Assembly (NCBI RefSeq): GCF_000421545.1
Contig: NZ_ATXF01000005.1
Span: 682,001-746,000 of the forward strand
Reading direction: 5' to 3'
Origin: Agromyces italicus DSM 16388
GTDB taxonomy: Bacteria; Actinomycetota; Actinomycetes; Actinomycetales; Microbacteriaceae
DNA: 64,000 nucleotides
The position numbers were made by a program, and so were the translations under genes. Shown here piece by piece: positions 41,391-50,265 of this stretch. The notes beneath the pieces are model-generated. The model saw only the letters and a list, made by a program, of their open reading frames with translations. It ran no database searches and had not been told where the DNA came from. Position 1 is the stretch's first letter; every line of letters starts with the position of its first letter.

Positions 41391-43634
41391 TCACTCCCCG
41401 CTCGGGTGCGCCCCCGCCGCGTCGATGAGCCAGGCGTACATGAAGGCGCGTTCGCGCCAGGCCGAGTATCGCCCCGACACCCCGCCGTGACCGGCCGCCA
41501 TCTCGATCTTCAGCAGCGGGTCGGCGCCGACCTCGCGCAGCCGGGCCACCCATTTCGCCGGCTCGACGTAGAGCACCCGCGTGTCGTTGAGCGAGGTGAC
41601 GGCGAGGATCGGGGGGTAGTGCCGGCCGCCGTGGGCGCCGTCGTGCACGTTCTCGAGCGGCGAGTACGACTTCATGTACGCGTACACCTCCTCGTCGTCG
41701 AGCGGGTTGCCCCACTCGTCCCACTCGATGACCGTCAGCGGCAGCGAGGGGTCGAGGATCGAGGTCAGCGGGTCGACGAACGGCACGTCGGCGAGGAACC
41801 CCGAGAAGTACTTCGCCGCGAGGTTCGCGACCGCGCCGACGAGGAGGCCGCCGGCGCTGCCGCCGTGCGCGACGAGCCGGTCGGACGCCGTGATCTCCTC
41901 GTCGATCAGGTGGCGGGCGACGGCGGCGAAGTCGGTGAAGCTGTTGCGCTTCTCGAGCTTCTTGCCGTGCTCGTACCAGAGCCGGCCCATCTCGCCGCCG
42001 CCGCGCACGTGCGCGACGGCGAACACCATGCCGCGGTCGAGCAGCGACAGCCGGGGGATGGCGAAGCCCGGGTCGACCGAGTACTCGTAGGCGCCGTAGC
42101 CGTAGAGCAGCGTCGGTGCCGGCTCGCCGAGGGTCACGAGGTCGTGCCGGTAGACCAGTGAGATCGGAATGCGGGTGCCGTCGTCGGCGACCGCCCACTC
42201 ACGGCGCTGCGCGTAGCGGGCGGGGTCGTAGTCGCCGAGCACGGCCTGGCGCTTGCGCAGCTTGCGCTCGCCCGTCGCGACGACGAGGTCGAGCACGGTC
42301 GAGGGCGTCACGAAGCTCGTGTAGCCGAGGCGCAGGGTGGGCTGCGCCCAGTCGGGGTTGCCGCCGAGGCCGACCGAGAACAGCTCCTCGTCGAAGGCGA
42401 GCTCGTGCAGGGTGTCGTCGGGCTCCGGGTTTCGAGACGCGTCCTCCTCCGTCGGGCGCTCCTCAACCCGCTCGACCTCCGTCTCGCGGTTTCGAGACGC
42501 GTCCTCCTGCGTCGGGCGCTCCTCAACCCGCTCGACCGACGTCGCCACCTTCGCGATCGCGACCCGCGGCAGCCCGTCACGGCGGTACTCGAGCGCCACG
42601 AAGTCACGGAATCCGTCGACCCCCTCGATGCGCACCTCTGGGTTGTGCGGCAGCAGCATGCGGCGCGGACCCTGCGGGTCGTCGGCGGCGACCGAGACGA
42701 GTTCGAAGTTCACCGCCCCGTCGTTGTGCGTGATGAGCAGTCGATCCCTGCCTCCCGCGACGACGTGCTCGACGTCGTACTCGACGCCGTCCTTCCGCGG
42801 CCAGACGACGGCGAACGTCCCCGTCGGGTCCGAGGCATCCAGCAGCCGGGTCTCGCTCGTGATGTTCGAACCGGCCTCGATGACGAGGTACTTGCGGCTG
42901 CGGGTGAGGCCCACACCGAGCCAGAACCGCTCGTCGGGCTCGCTGAAGATCGCCACATCGGCGGATGCCTCGGTGCCGACCTCGTGCCGCCAGATGGTGT
43001 CGGGGCGCCAGGCCTCGTCGACCGTCGCGTAGAAGAGGTAGCGGCCGCTCGGGTCGAAGACGGCGCCCGCCGCGGTGTTCTCGATGACGTCGGAGAACTC
43101 GCGCCCCGAGGCATCCAGCGATCGCAGCCTGATCGTGTACCGCTCGTCGCCCTCGACGTCGACGGCGTAGAGCAGCGCGCGGCCGTCGGCCGTGAGGTCG
43201 AAGCTGCCGAGCGCGTAGAACTCGTGCCCCTCGGCCTCGACGTTGTCGTCGAGGAGGATCTGCTCACCGGGCAGCGGCGCGCCCGAGTCGTCGGTGACGG
43301 GCGGCTCCCAGTCGTCGGGGCCGGCCGCGGGCACCCGGCAGTGGATGGCGTACTGCTGCCCCTCGACGGTGCGGCTGTAGTACCACCAATCGCCCTCTCG
43401 AGCCGGCACCGAGAGGTCGGTCTCCTTCGTGCGGTGCTTGATCTCCTCGAAGATCTGCTCCTGAAGGATGGCGAGGTGCTCGGTGCGCGCCTTGGTGAAG
43501 GCGTTCTCCTCGTGGAGGTGGGCGAGCACCTCGGGGTCGTCCTTGTCGCGCAGCCACTCGTAGTCGTCGACGACGACGTCGCCGTGGTGCACGCGTTCGA
43601 TCGGTCGCTTCTTCGGCACAGGTGGAGTCAGCAC
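41391..43634 (-). CDS. ptrB: Oligopeptidase B (S9A prolyl-oligopeptidase family) with in-frame repeat insert
   Basis: Serine peptidase cleaving small peptides after basic residues. 747 aa: N-terminal seven-bladed beta-propeller, C-terminal alpha/beta hydrolase with nucleophile in GGSAGG, the Asp in SLNDTRV and His in AAGHGG. Residues about 366-403 hold two 20-residue direct copies (VERVEERPT[QE]EDASRN), an insert encoded by a dispersed repeat and absent from the usual family alignment; it sits in a propeller loop. GTG at 43634 is my best start; GTG at 43643 or 43619 are alternatives, since the GGGGAGG box is immediately before the first. Typical family length is about 690-720 aa. Confidence 0.88.
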   Translation of the reverse strand: MLTPPVPKKRPIERVHHGDVVVDDYEWLRDKDDPEVLAHLHEENAFTKARTEHLAILQEQIFEEIKHRTKETDLSVPAREGDWWYYSRTVEGQQYAIHCRVPAAGPDDWEPPVTDDSGAPLPGEQILLDDNVEAEGHEFYALGSFDLTADGRALLYAVDVEGDERYTIRLRSLDASGREFSDVIENTAAGAVFDPSGRYLFYATVDEAWRPDTIWRHEVGTEASADVAIFSEPDERFWLGVGLTRSRKYLVIEAGSNITSETRLLDASDPTGTFAVVWPRKDGVEYDVEHVVAGGRDRLLITHNDGAVNFELVSVAADDPQGPRRMLLPHNPEVRIEGVDGFRDFVALEYRRDGLPRVAIAKVATSVERVEERPTQEDASRNRETEVERVEERPTEEDASRNPEPDDTLHELAFDEELFSVGLGGNPDWAQPTLRLGYTSFVTPSTVLDLVVATGERKLRKRQAVLGDYDPARYAQRREWAVADDGTRIPISLVYRHDLVTLGEPAPTLLYGYGAYEYSVDPGFAIPRLSLLDRGMVFAVAHVRGGGEMGRLWYEHGKKLEKRNSFTDFAAVARHLIDEEITASDRLVAHGGSAGGLLVGAVANLAAKYFSGFLADVPFVDPLTSILDPSLPLTVIEWDEWGNPLDDEEVYAYMKSYSPLENVHDGAHGGRHYPPILAVTSLNDTRVLYVEPAKWVARLREVGADPLLKIEMAAGHGGVSGRYSAWRERAFMYAWLIDAAGAHPSGE
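42428..42537 (-). repeat. 60-nt tandem duplication of the dispersed repeat inside ptrB
   Basis: Two copies (42428-42477 and 42488-42537, period 60 nt) of GGTTTCGAGACGCGTCCTCC...AACCCGCTCGACC on the plus strand. The 20-codon period keeps the ptrB frame. The same element without coding function lies at 41339-41383. Confidence 0.9.
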
Positions 43635-43861
43635 CCTCCCCACGCTACGTGCTCGCCCGCATTTCGGGAACGGCCCACCCCCGCCCGACGCCCCCCGTGG
43701 TTTCTCAGGAGCCCCCCGTGGTTTCTCAGGAGCAAACTGGCCGATTGGGGCGAATCGGCCGCCGAACGTCCTGAGAAACACCTGGCCCGGGCCCGCAGCT
43801 CCTGAGAAACAGGGGATCCGCCCGGGGCGACCCGATCGGGTGTCCCGATCGGGTGTCCTGA
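43635..43861. other. Intergenic repeats upstream of ptrB
   Basis: Contains the 21-nt tandem duplication with inverted TCCTGAGAAAC copies (43690-43810) and three 13-nt palindromic units (43831-43869). It separates two minus-strand genes; a ptrB promoter must lie here. Confidence 0.6.
43690..43810. repeat. GTTTCTCAGGA repeats: 21-nt tandem pair plus two inverted copies
   Basis: GCCCCCCGTGGTTTCTCAGG is duplicated in tandem (43690-43710 and 43711-43731, 21-nt period). TCCTGAGAAAC, its inverted core, occurs at 43769-43779 and 43800-43810. Any forward copy can pair with any inverted one to form 11-bp stems. Confidence 0.85.
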
Positions 43862-43869
43862 TCAGGTGT
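43831..43869. repeat. Three tandem 13-nt units, each a perfect 10-nt palindrome
   Basis: CCCGATCGGGTGT at 43831-43843 and 43844-43856, then CCTGATCAGGTGT at 43857-43869. The third unit differs at two positions that preserve the palindrome. It overlaps the stop codon of the minus-strand gene ending at 43862. Confidence 0.9.
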
Positions 43870-44257
43870 CCTCTACGATCTCGGCGATCTCCCACTCCGA
43901 GCCGCCCTGGTGCCTGAGCACCCCGCGCACGCGGGTGCCGTCGCGCTCGGCCTGGAACGCGACCGCCGCGGGTTCGCCCGGGCCGACGACCTGCTCGGCC
44001 GAGAAGGTCGGCGAGTCGTAGCCGGCGGCGATGAGCGTCTCCCGGCGCTCGCCCTGGTCCCACGATCCGGGCATGACGCCGAACATCGCGGCGAAGGCGA
44101 TGACGGCGATCAGGAAGATCCCCGAGCCGAGCTCGCGCACGGGCTTCGACCTCCGTCGTGTTCCGAGGCTCGACACGACGACGCCCGCCCCCGCGATCAC
44201 GACGGGAATCGCGAGCGGCCACGGGTTCCACGGGGCGATGGTGACGATTTCGTTCAT
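43862..44257 (-). CDS. Small membrane protein, unknown
   Basis: 131 aa, not recognised. One or two hydrophobic segments (about 12-30 and 45-68) with a Arg/Lys-rich stretch between and a soluble C-terminal domain (AERDGTRVRGVLRHQGGSEWEIAEIVEDT). ATG at 44257; a longer frame upstream has no support. Upstream of the MocR gene on the same strand but separated by 115 nt. Confidence 0.6.
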   Translation of the reverse strand: MNEIVTIAPWNPWPLAIPVVIAGAGVVVSSLGTRRRSKPVRELGSGIFLIAVIAFAAMFGVMPGSWDQGERRETLIAAGYDSPTFSAEQVVGPGEPAAVAFQAERDGTRVRGVLRHQGGSEWEIAEIVEDT

Positions 44258-44372
44258 AGCGGATGCCTCGAACTCGGCCCGTCTTCGCACAGTCGAGGTT
44301 GACGACGTTGCCGGTGTTGACGGTCTCACCGCAATCATGCACCCGCGGATTCATCCGCAGCAAGCGCCCGCC

Positions 44373-45914
44373 TCACTCACGCCTGCCGGGGGCGAGGGTG
44401 TCGACGAGCGCCGCGCGGATGCGCGCGAGCCCTTCGCCCAGGAGGGCGTCGCCGACGCCGGCGTAGCCGAAGACGATCCCGCCCGGCCGTTCGCCTGGCA
44501 CCGCCGAGTAGTCGGCGAGCGGCGCCACGCCGACGCCTTCTTCGGCGAGCCGGGCGACGATCGCGGCGGAAGCCTCGGCGTCGTGCAGTCCGACGACCGC
44601 GTGCAGGCCGCCGTCGAGTCCGCTGAGCGGTGCGCCGGGCAGTTCGCCGAGCACCGACTGCACCATGCGCCGACGGTGCGCGTAGTCACGCCGGGTGGCC
44701 GCGATGTGACGGCGCAGCGCTCCCGAGGCGAGGAACACCCGCATGGCCTCCTGGGCCGGACCGGCGACGGGGCACGGCTCGTCTGCTCGGATCCGGAGGA
44801 CCGCGGCGCGCAGCGCGGGGTCGGCCGGCAGCACGAGGTAGCCGAGGCGCAGCCACGGGGTGAGCACCTTCGAGAAGCTGCCGACGAGCACGGTGCGCTC
44901 GGAGCTGCGCTCGGTGCCGGGCCCCGTGCGGCCGCCCGCGGCGCCGAGCCGGTCGAGCGAGGCGAGGGCGGGCAGCGGCGCGCCGAGATGGCGGAACTCG
45001 CTGTCGTAGTCGTCCTCGATGATGAGCGCCCCGGTCGCCCGCGCCCAGTCGATGAGTTCGAGCCTGGATGCCACGGGCAGCCGCCCGCCGAGCGGGTACT
45101 GGTGGCTCGGGGTGACCATGACGGCCTGCGGAGGGCGGGGCATCCGCCGCAGCGCGTCGAGGTCGAGGCCGTCGGCGTCGACCGGGAGTGGGGCGATCAC
45201 CAGCCCCCGCCGCTCGAGCAGGCGTCGCGCCGAGGGGTAGCCGGGGTGCTCGACGGCGACGACGGGGGGCGCGCCGCCCGCTCCGCCGTCGTCGCGCGCG
45301 AGTTCGAGGAGCGCGGCGCCGAGGAGGCCCAACGCGTCGCTCGTGCCCGCGGTGACGACGAGGTCGTCGCTCGTGCAGCCGACCCCGCGGGCCTGCCTGA
45401 GGTGGTCGGCGATCTCGACGCGCAGCCCGGCGAGGCCCGCCCGCGGCGGCGACGACCGGGGGATCGGTGCGGCGGCGGCCCGCCGCCAGGCCGATCGCCA
45501 GGCGCGCTCGTCGATGCGGGCGGTCGACGGGATGCCGGGCAGCAGGTCGATGCGGAGGAGTGGGGGTTCGTCGCCGCGGGGGGCCTCGGGCCCGGTTCGG
45601 TCGCTCGGCCCCGCGACCGGCGACGGCGACGGCGAGAGCGAGGGTGCGGATGCCTCGGGCTCGACGACGAGCCGGGCCACCCGGGTCGGCGCGCCCTGGC
45701 GCAGTTCGAGGTAGCCCTCGCCGGCGAGCTGCTCGTACGCGGCGACGACCGAACTGCGCGAGACGCCGAGTTCGGCGGCGAGCGCCCGCGTGGAGGGCAC
45801 GGGATCGCCGGGGGCGAGGAGCCCACCGAGGATGCCCCGACGGACGCCGTCGACGAGTCGGACGCCGATGGGAGCGCCGTCGCGAGGGTCGAGCACGAGC
45901 AGGGGACCGTCCAC
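44373..45914 (-). CDS. MocR/PdxR-type GntR-aminotransferase regulator
   Basis: 513 aa: N-terminal GntR winged helix (DPVPSTRALAAELGVSRSSVVAAYEQLAGEGYLELR), linker, and a fold type I aminotransferase-like domain with PLP Lys in VGSFSKVLTPWLRLGYL. Such proteins sense PLP and control vitamin B6 or amino-acid genes. GTG start at 45914. Divergent from a PNPOx-fold gene, the classic MocR pairing; direct repeats ACTGGACTG in between fit a MocR site. Ser/Pro-rich linker at about 90-105. Confidence 0.93.
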   Translation of the reverse strand: MDGPLLVLDPRDGAPIGVRLVDGVRRGILGGLLAPGDPVPSTRALAAELGVSRSSVVAAYEQLAGEGYLELRQGAPTRVARLVVEPEASAPSLSPSPSPVAGPSDRTGPEAPRGDEPPLLRIDLLPGIPSTARIDERAWRSAWRRAAAAPIPRSSPPRAGLAGLRVEIADHLRQARGVGCTSDDLVVTAGTSDALGLLGAALLELARDDGGAGGAPPVVAVEHPGYPSARRLLERRGLVIAPLPVDADGLDLDALRRMPRPPQAVMVTPSHQYPLGGRLPVASRLELIDWARATGALIIEDDYDSEFRHLGAPLPALASLDRLGAAGGRTGPGTERSSERTVLVGSFSKVLTPWLRLGYLVLPADPALRAAVLRIRADEPCPVAGPAQEAMRVFLASGALRRHIAATRRDYAHRRRMVQSVLGELPGAPLSGLDGGLHAVVGLHDAEASAAIVARLAEEGVGVAPLADYSAVPGERPGGIVFGYAGVGDALLGEGLARIRAALVDTLAPGRRE

Positions 45915-45925
45915 GGCTGCTCCTC

Positions 45926-45972
45926 ACTGGACTGGTCGGAATCGCAGCAACTGGACTGCAGGTGTGGCCAGT
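45926..45972. promoter_or_regulatory. Putative MocR binding repeats ACTGGACTG
   Basis: ACTGGACTG occurs at 45926-45934 and 45950-45958, 24 bp apart (about two and a quarter helical turns), with an inverted GGCCAGT end at 45967-45973. In the 78-nt divergent region between the MocR and PNPOx-like genes. Confidence 0.55.
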
Positions 45973-45992
45973 GTACGTCCGAGACTCGAGCC

Positions 45993-46676
45993 ATGACCAC
46001 GATCGACACGTCCGCCGACCGCCAGGCACGACGCATCCGCCGCCTGCCCGAACGCCAGACCACCGACCGCGACGCCCTCTTCGAGCTGCTCGACGCCGAA
46101 CTCGTCGGCCATCTCGCCGCGGTCGCCGACGGCCTGCCGATCGTCGTGCCGATGGGCTACGCCCGCATCGGCGAGGCGATCTACGTGCACGGTTCGACGG
46201 GCGGCGGCTTCGCCCTCCGCGCCGCAGCCGAACGGGCAACCGTCGCCTTCTCGGTCACCGCCCTCGACGGACTCGTCTTCGCGCGCTCGCTCTTCGACAG
46301 CTCGATGAACTACCGCAGCGCGGTCGCGTACGGCGTGCTCGACGAGGTCGGCTCCGACGAGGCGGATGCCGCGTTGCTCGCGCTCTCCGAACGGCTCATG
46401 CCCGGGCGCTCCGCAGAGGTGCGCGGGATGCGGCGCAAGGAGGTCGCGGCGACCCGGGTGCTCCGGCTCGCCCTGGACGACGTCGTCATGAAGGCGCGTG
46501 CGAACGGGGCATCCGAATCGCCCGACGACGGCGAGGATCACTCGCAGTGGGCGGGCGTCGTGCCGCTCGAACGCGTGTGGGGCGAACCGCAGCCCTCCGA
46601 ACTGACCCCGACGGGTGCGCCCCTGCCCGAGTCGGTCCGCGCGTTGAGGGCGCGCCACGACCGCTCGCGCCTCTGA
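45993..46676 (+). CDS. Pyridoxamine 5'-phosphate oxidase-fold protein
   Basis: 227 aa, FMN-binding split barrel: RQTTDRDALFELLDAELVGHLAAVADGLPIVVPMGYARIGEAIYVHGSTGGGF, then VAFSVTALDGLVFARSLFDSSMNYRSAV. The family is often called pyridoxamine 5'-phosphate oxidase-related but many members are flavin or haem proteins. Divergent from the MocR regulator that probably controls it. ATG at 45993. Confidence 0.88.
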   Translation: MTTIDTSADRQARRIRRLPERQTTDRDALFELLDAELVGHLAAVADGLPIVVPMGYARIGEAIYVHGSTGGGFALRAAAERATVAFSVTALDGLVFARSLFDSSMNYRSAVAYGVLDEVGSDEADAALLALSERLMPGRSAEVRGMRRKEVAATRVLRLALDDVVMKARANGASESPDDGEDHSQWAGVVPLERVWGEPQPSELTPTGAPLPESVRALRARHDRSRL

Positions 46677-46777
46677 GGTGCCCCGGGCACGAAATAGGGC
46701 GATCGTCCGATGGGCCCGGGGCGCCTTAGCGAGCACCATCGAGACGTCAGATCGCACCGAAGACCGAAGGAATGATC

Positions 46778-46966
46778 ATGCAGTACTCAGCAGAACTGCT
46801 CGCCGTACACACCCACGAGGCGAACCTGCTGCAGGCCGAGCGGCGCATCGCGCACCGCCGCGCAGCGGAGGAGCGTGCGGCCGTGAGCGAACCGGCAGGC
46901 CAGGCCGAGCCGGTCGCCCACCACCGTTCCTTCGGTCGCCGCGGCCTGCGTCCCGTCCTGCGGTGA
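46778..46966 (+). CDS. Small protein translationally coupled to the LuxR regulator
   Basis: 62 aa, not recognised; MQYSAELLAVHTHEANLLQAERRIAHRRAA, mostly helical and basic at the end (HHRSFGRRGLRPVLR). ATG at 46778 with GAAGGA 6 nt upstream; an earlier ATG at 46772 is possible. Its TGA overlaps a GTG (46963) in the frame of the LuxR gene as GTGA, which suggests coupling. Confidence 0.5.
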   Translation: MQYSAELLAVHTHEANLLQAERRIAHRRAAEERAAVSEPAGQAEPVAHHRSFGRRGLRPVLR

Positions 46967-47067
46967 GCGCCACGGCGGCGGCGCCCGCCGTGGCTCCCGC
47001 GGCGACGGCGGCCTCGCGGCGCCCCGAGACGCATGTCGGCGGCCCGTGGCACGATGAGATCGTGACC

Positions 47068-50043
47068 ATGTCTGCAGCGGCCATGATCGGCCGCGGCGCC
47101 GACCTCTCGCGGCTCGACGAGCGCCTCGACGAGGTGCGCGCCGGCGCGCCGTTCACGGTGATCGTCGGGGGCGAGGCCGGCATCGGCAAGACCCGCCTCA
47201 TCAGCGAGTTCCAGCAGCGGCTGCCGAGTGACGTGCGGCTGCTCGCGGGCCAGTGCGTCGACCTCGGCAGCGTGGCCGCGCCGTACGCACCGGTCAAGAC
47301 GGCGCTGCGGGCGCTCGTCGCCGACGTCGGCGCGGCTCCCGTGCTCGAGGCGGTCGGGCCGGGGCGGGCGGCGCTCGTCGCGCTGCTGCCCGAGCTCGCC
47401 GCGGAGTCGGGCGAGGTCGGGGTGCCGGGGGCCGGCATCGCCGCGGGCCAGCTGCACGAGGGCATCGCGGTGCTCCTCGAGACCTTCTCTCGTGAGCGGC
47501 CGATCGTGTTCGTGATCGAAGACCTCCACTGGATCGACGCGGCGAGTCTCGCATTGCTGCGCTTCCTGCTGCGCGCCCTCGGCTCGAGCCGAGTGCTCAC
47601 CGTGCTCAGCTACCGCACCGAAGACGTCACCCGCGGCCACCCCGTCCGCGCGTTCCTCTCCGAGGCCGAGCGCGACCGCTGGGTCGAGCGCCTCGAACTC
47701 GGGCGGCTTTCGAAGGGGCAGGTCAAGCGGCTCGTGAAGTCGCTCGTCGTCGACGAGGCGCCGAACGACCGGGTGCTCGAGACGGTCTTCCGGCGCAGCG
47801 ACGGAATCCCCTTCTTCGTCGAAGAACTCGTCGGCATCGACGGCTGCCGCGACGAGGGCTTCGTCCCCGACACCCTCCGCGAGCTGCTCCTCGCCCGTTA
47901 CGAGCGGCTGCCCGAGTCGGCGCAAGAACTGTTGCGCCTCATCTCGACGGGCGGGGTGCGGGTCTCGCACGGCCTGCTCTCCGAGGTGTACCGGGGCGAC
48001 GACGCCGAGCTCGACGCGGCCGCACGCCAGTGCGTGCACTACGGCGTCCTCACGATCGACGGCGACGACTACTCCTTCCGGCATGCGCTCGTGCGCGAGG
48101 CGATCCTCGACGATCTGCTGCCGGGCGAGCGCGCCCGGTTCCACGCCCGATATGCCGAGGCCTATGAGGCCGCCGCCGGGGCCGGCTCGCGCCGCCTCGC
48201 CGCCGAGATCTCGTACCACTGGCTCGGTGCGCACAACGCGACCCGCGCCTTCCCGGCGACACTCCAGGCCATGCGCGAGGCCCGCGCCGCGGCCGCCTAC
48301 GCGACCGCGGCCCATTTCGGCGAACGCGCACTCGAACTGTGGGACGTGGTTCCCGACCCCGAGACCGCAGCCGGCATGGGCAAGCTCGAGCTCATGGGCC
48401 GCACGGCCTCGCACCTGCGCAACGCGGGCGAGGTCGAGCGCGGGCTCGCGCTCGTGAAGGCCGCGCTCGCCGAATGCCCGCGCGACGATCCGCAGTACCC
48501 GCGGTTCCTCCGAGACAAGGCGCTCTACCTCGCGGCGATCGGCAAGCCCGGATCGATCCCGCTCCTCGAAGAGGGGCTCGAGGTGCTCGGCGACGACGGC
48601 GACCCCGAGATCAAGGCGGGGTCGCTCGCGACGCTCGCCGGCCGACTCATGATCGAGGGGCGCATGGCCGAAGCGATCGAGACGGCCGAGCAGGGTCTCG
48701 CCGTCGCGCTCGAATACGACCTGCCGCGCTCGGCCTCGATCTCGATGAACATCGCGGCCGTCAGCCACGCTGTGGGCGGCGAGGTCGAGCGCGGGCTCGA
48801 GATGCTCGCCGAGGCCCGCGAGCTCGCTGAGGGCGACGGGGCCGCACTCCTGCGTTACTGGGTCAACTCCTCCGACATCGCGTACCTCATCGGCGACTAC
48901 ACCGAGGCGGTGCGTCTCGCCGAAGACGGCCTCGGAAGGGCACGCGCCCAGGGCGTCGAGCGCAGCAGCGGCGTGCTGCTCGCCTCGAACGCGGTCGACC
49001 CGCTCTTCGCGCTCGGCGAATGGGAGCGCGGCGGCGAGATCATCGAGCGGGCGCTGTCGCTCGACCCGCCGGTGCCGTTCACCGTCTACCTGCAGCGCGC
49101 CCGCATCTGGTCGATGCTGTGGCGCGGCGATCCTGCCGGCGCGGCCGAGGCGCTGCGTCGGGTCCGGCCGATGATGGCGGGCGTCCAGGCGGTCGAGATG
49201 CAGACCCGCCTCGCGGTCGGGCAGATGGCGGCCGAGGTCGCACTCGCGAACGACGATCTCGCGGGGGCCTGGGGCGAGATCCGCGGCATGCTCCATGAAG
49301 AGCACCCGCTGCATGCCGGCTACGCCCACCCGGGCTTCTGGGTCGCCGCTCGCATCGTCGCCGCGATCGCCGCGCGCCCGCATGCGGTGCCAGAGGGTGT
49401 CGCGGCCGAGGCGGAGGGGGCGGTGGCCGAGATCCACCGACTGCTCGACGCGGCGTCGTTCTGGCCGCACCACGAGATCTGGGTCGCCCTGGTCGGGGCC
49501 GAACTCGCCGAGGCGTCCGAGGGGGCGGGCGCCCAGGTTCCGGGCACCAACGCGGTCGCCTGGCGGCGAGCGGTCGACGCGACCGAACGCGGGGGCGTCC
49601 CCGGGTACCTCCACCCCTACGCACTCTTGCGACTCGCCGAGGCCGAACTCGCCGAGGCCGACCGCTCGGCGGCGAAGGCGACGCTGCAACTCGCGCTCGA
49701 CCGCGCCGAGGCCGCCGGGGTCACCGCCGTTCGCGAGCGGGTCGAACGCGTCGCGGCGTCCGCGGCGATCGCGCTCGACGGGGCGCATCGCCCGGTCGGC
49801 GGCGACGTGGCGGGCATCGCCGGCGCCGCGGCATCCGACGCCGATGCCGCCGCGACCGCCGAACTCACCGCGCGCGAACGCCAGGTGCTCGGCCTCATCG
49901 CCGAGGGGCTCAGCAATCGCCAGATCGGCGAGCGGCTCTTCATCAGCGGTAAGACGGCCTCGGTGCACGTCTCGGCGATCCTGCGCAAGCTCGGCGCCGC
50001 GACCCGCACCGAGGCGGCGTACCGCGCGGGCGCGCTGCGCTGA
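47068..50043 (+). CDS. LAL-type (large ATP-binding) LuxR transcriptional regulator
   Basis: 991 aa: N-terminal STAND/AAA ATPase with Walker A GGEAGIGKT (K41) and Walker B IVFVIEDLHWID (about 145), a long TPR-like helical middle (about 400-850), and a C-terminal LuxR HTH (LTARERQVLGLIAEGLSNRQIGERLFISGKTASVHVSAILRKLGAATR). It is the MalT/LAL pattern, where an inducer binds the middle domain and drives oligomerisation. ATG at 47068 used; a GTG at 46963, overlapping the upstream small ORF stop, is a coupled alternative with a 35-residue Ala-rich extension. Its inducer is unknown. Confidence 0.9.
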   Translation: MSAAAMIGRGADLSRLDERLDEVRAGAPFTVIVGGEAGIGKTRLISEFQQRLPSDVRLLAGQCVDLGSVAAPYAPVKTALRALVADVGAAPVLEAVGPGRAALVALLPELAAESGEVGVPGAGIAAGQLHEGIAVLLETFSRERPIVFVIEDLHWIDAASLALLRFLLRALGSSRVLTVLSYRTEDVTRGHPVRAFLSEAERDRWVERLELGRLSKGQVKRLVKSLVVDEAPNDRVLETVFRRSDGIPFFVEELVGIDGCRDEGFVPDTLRELLLARYERLPESAQELLRLISTGGVRVSHGLLSEVYRGDDAELDAAARQCVHYGVLTIDGDDYSFRHALVREAILDDLLPGERARFHARYAEAYEAAAGAGSRRLAAEISYHWLGAHNATRAFPATLQAMREARAAAAYATAAHFGERALELWDVVPDPETAAGMGKLELMGRTASHLRNAGEVERGLALVKAALAECPRDDPQYPRFLRDKALYLAAIGKPGSIPLLEEGLEVLGDDGDPEIKAGSLATLAGRLMIEGRMAEAIETAEQGLAVALEYDLPRSASISMNIAAVSHAVGGEVERGLEMLAEARELAEGDGAALLRYWVNSSDIAYLIGDYTEAVRLAEDGLGRARAQGVERSSGVLLASNAVDPLFALGEWERGGEIIERALSLDPPVPFTVYLQRARIWSMLWRGDPAGAAEALRRVRPMMAGVQAVEMQTRLAVGQMAAEVALANDDLAGAWGEIRGMLHEEHPLHAGYAHPGFWVAARIVAAIAARPHAVPEGVAAEAEGAVAEIHRLLDAASFWPHHEIWVALVGAELAEASEGAGAQVPGTNAVAWRRAVDATERGGVPGYLHPYALLRLAEAELAEADRSAAKATLQLALDRAEAAGVTAVRERVERVAASAAIALDGAHRPVGGDVAGIAGAAASDADAAATAELTARERQVLGLIAEGLSNRQIGERLFISGKTASVHVSAILRKLGAATRTEAAYRAGALR

Positions 50044-50111
50044 GCGGATCGTCGGCGCGGTCGACTGGCCGCGACGCCGAGTCCTGCCGTCCGCACACGC
50101 GCTCCGACTGC

Positions 50112-50159
50112 CCCGATCGCCTGATCGCGCGGGCGCCCGATCGCCCGATCGCGCGGGCG
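50112..50159. repeat. 24-nt tandem duplication
   Basis: CCCGATCGCCTGATCGCGCG then GGCG, repeated with one change; itself contains smaller CGATCGC repeats. Confidence 0.8.
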
Positions 50160-50265
50160 CTTGGAGCGCTTCAGGCAGCGACGGACGGTTCCCGGCGGAC
50201 GGCACGGCCGCCCGAGACCCGGTACGTCGGGCGGGCCGTGGAGCGGGCGACCCCGTCGCGCCGAC

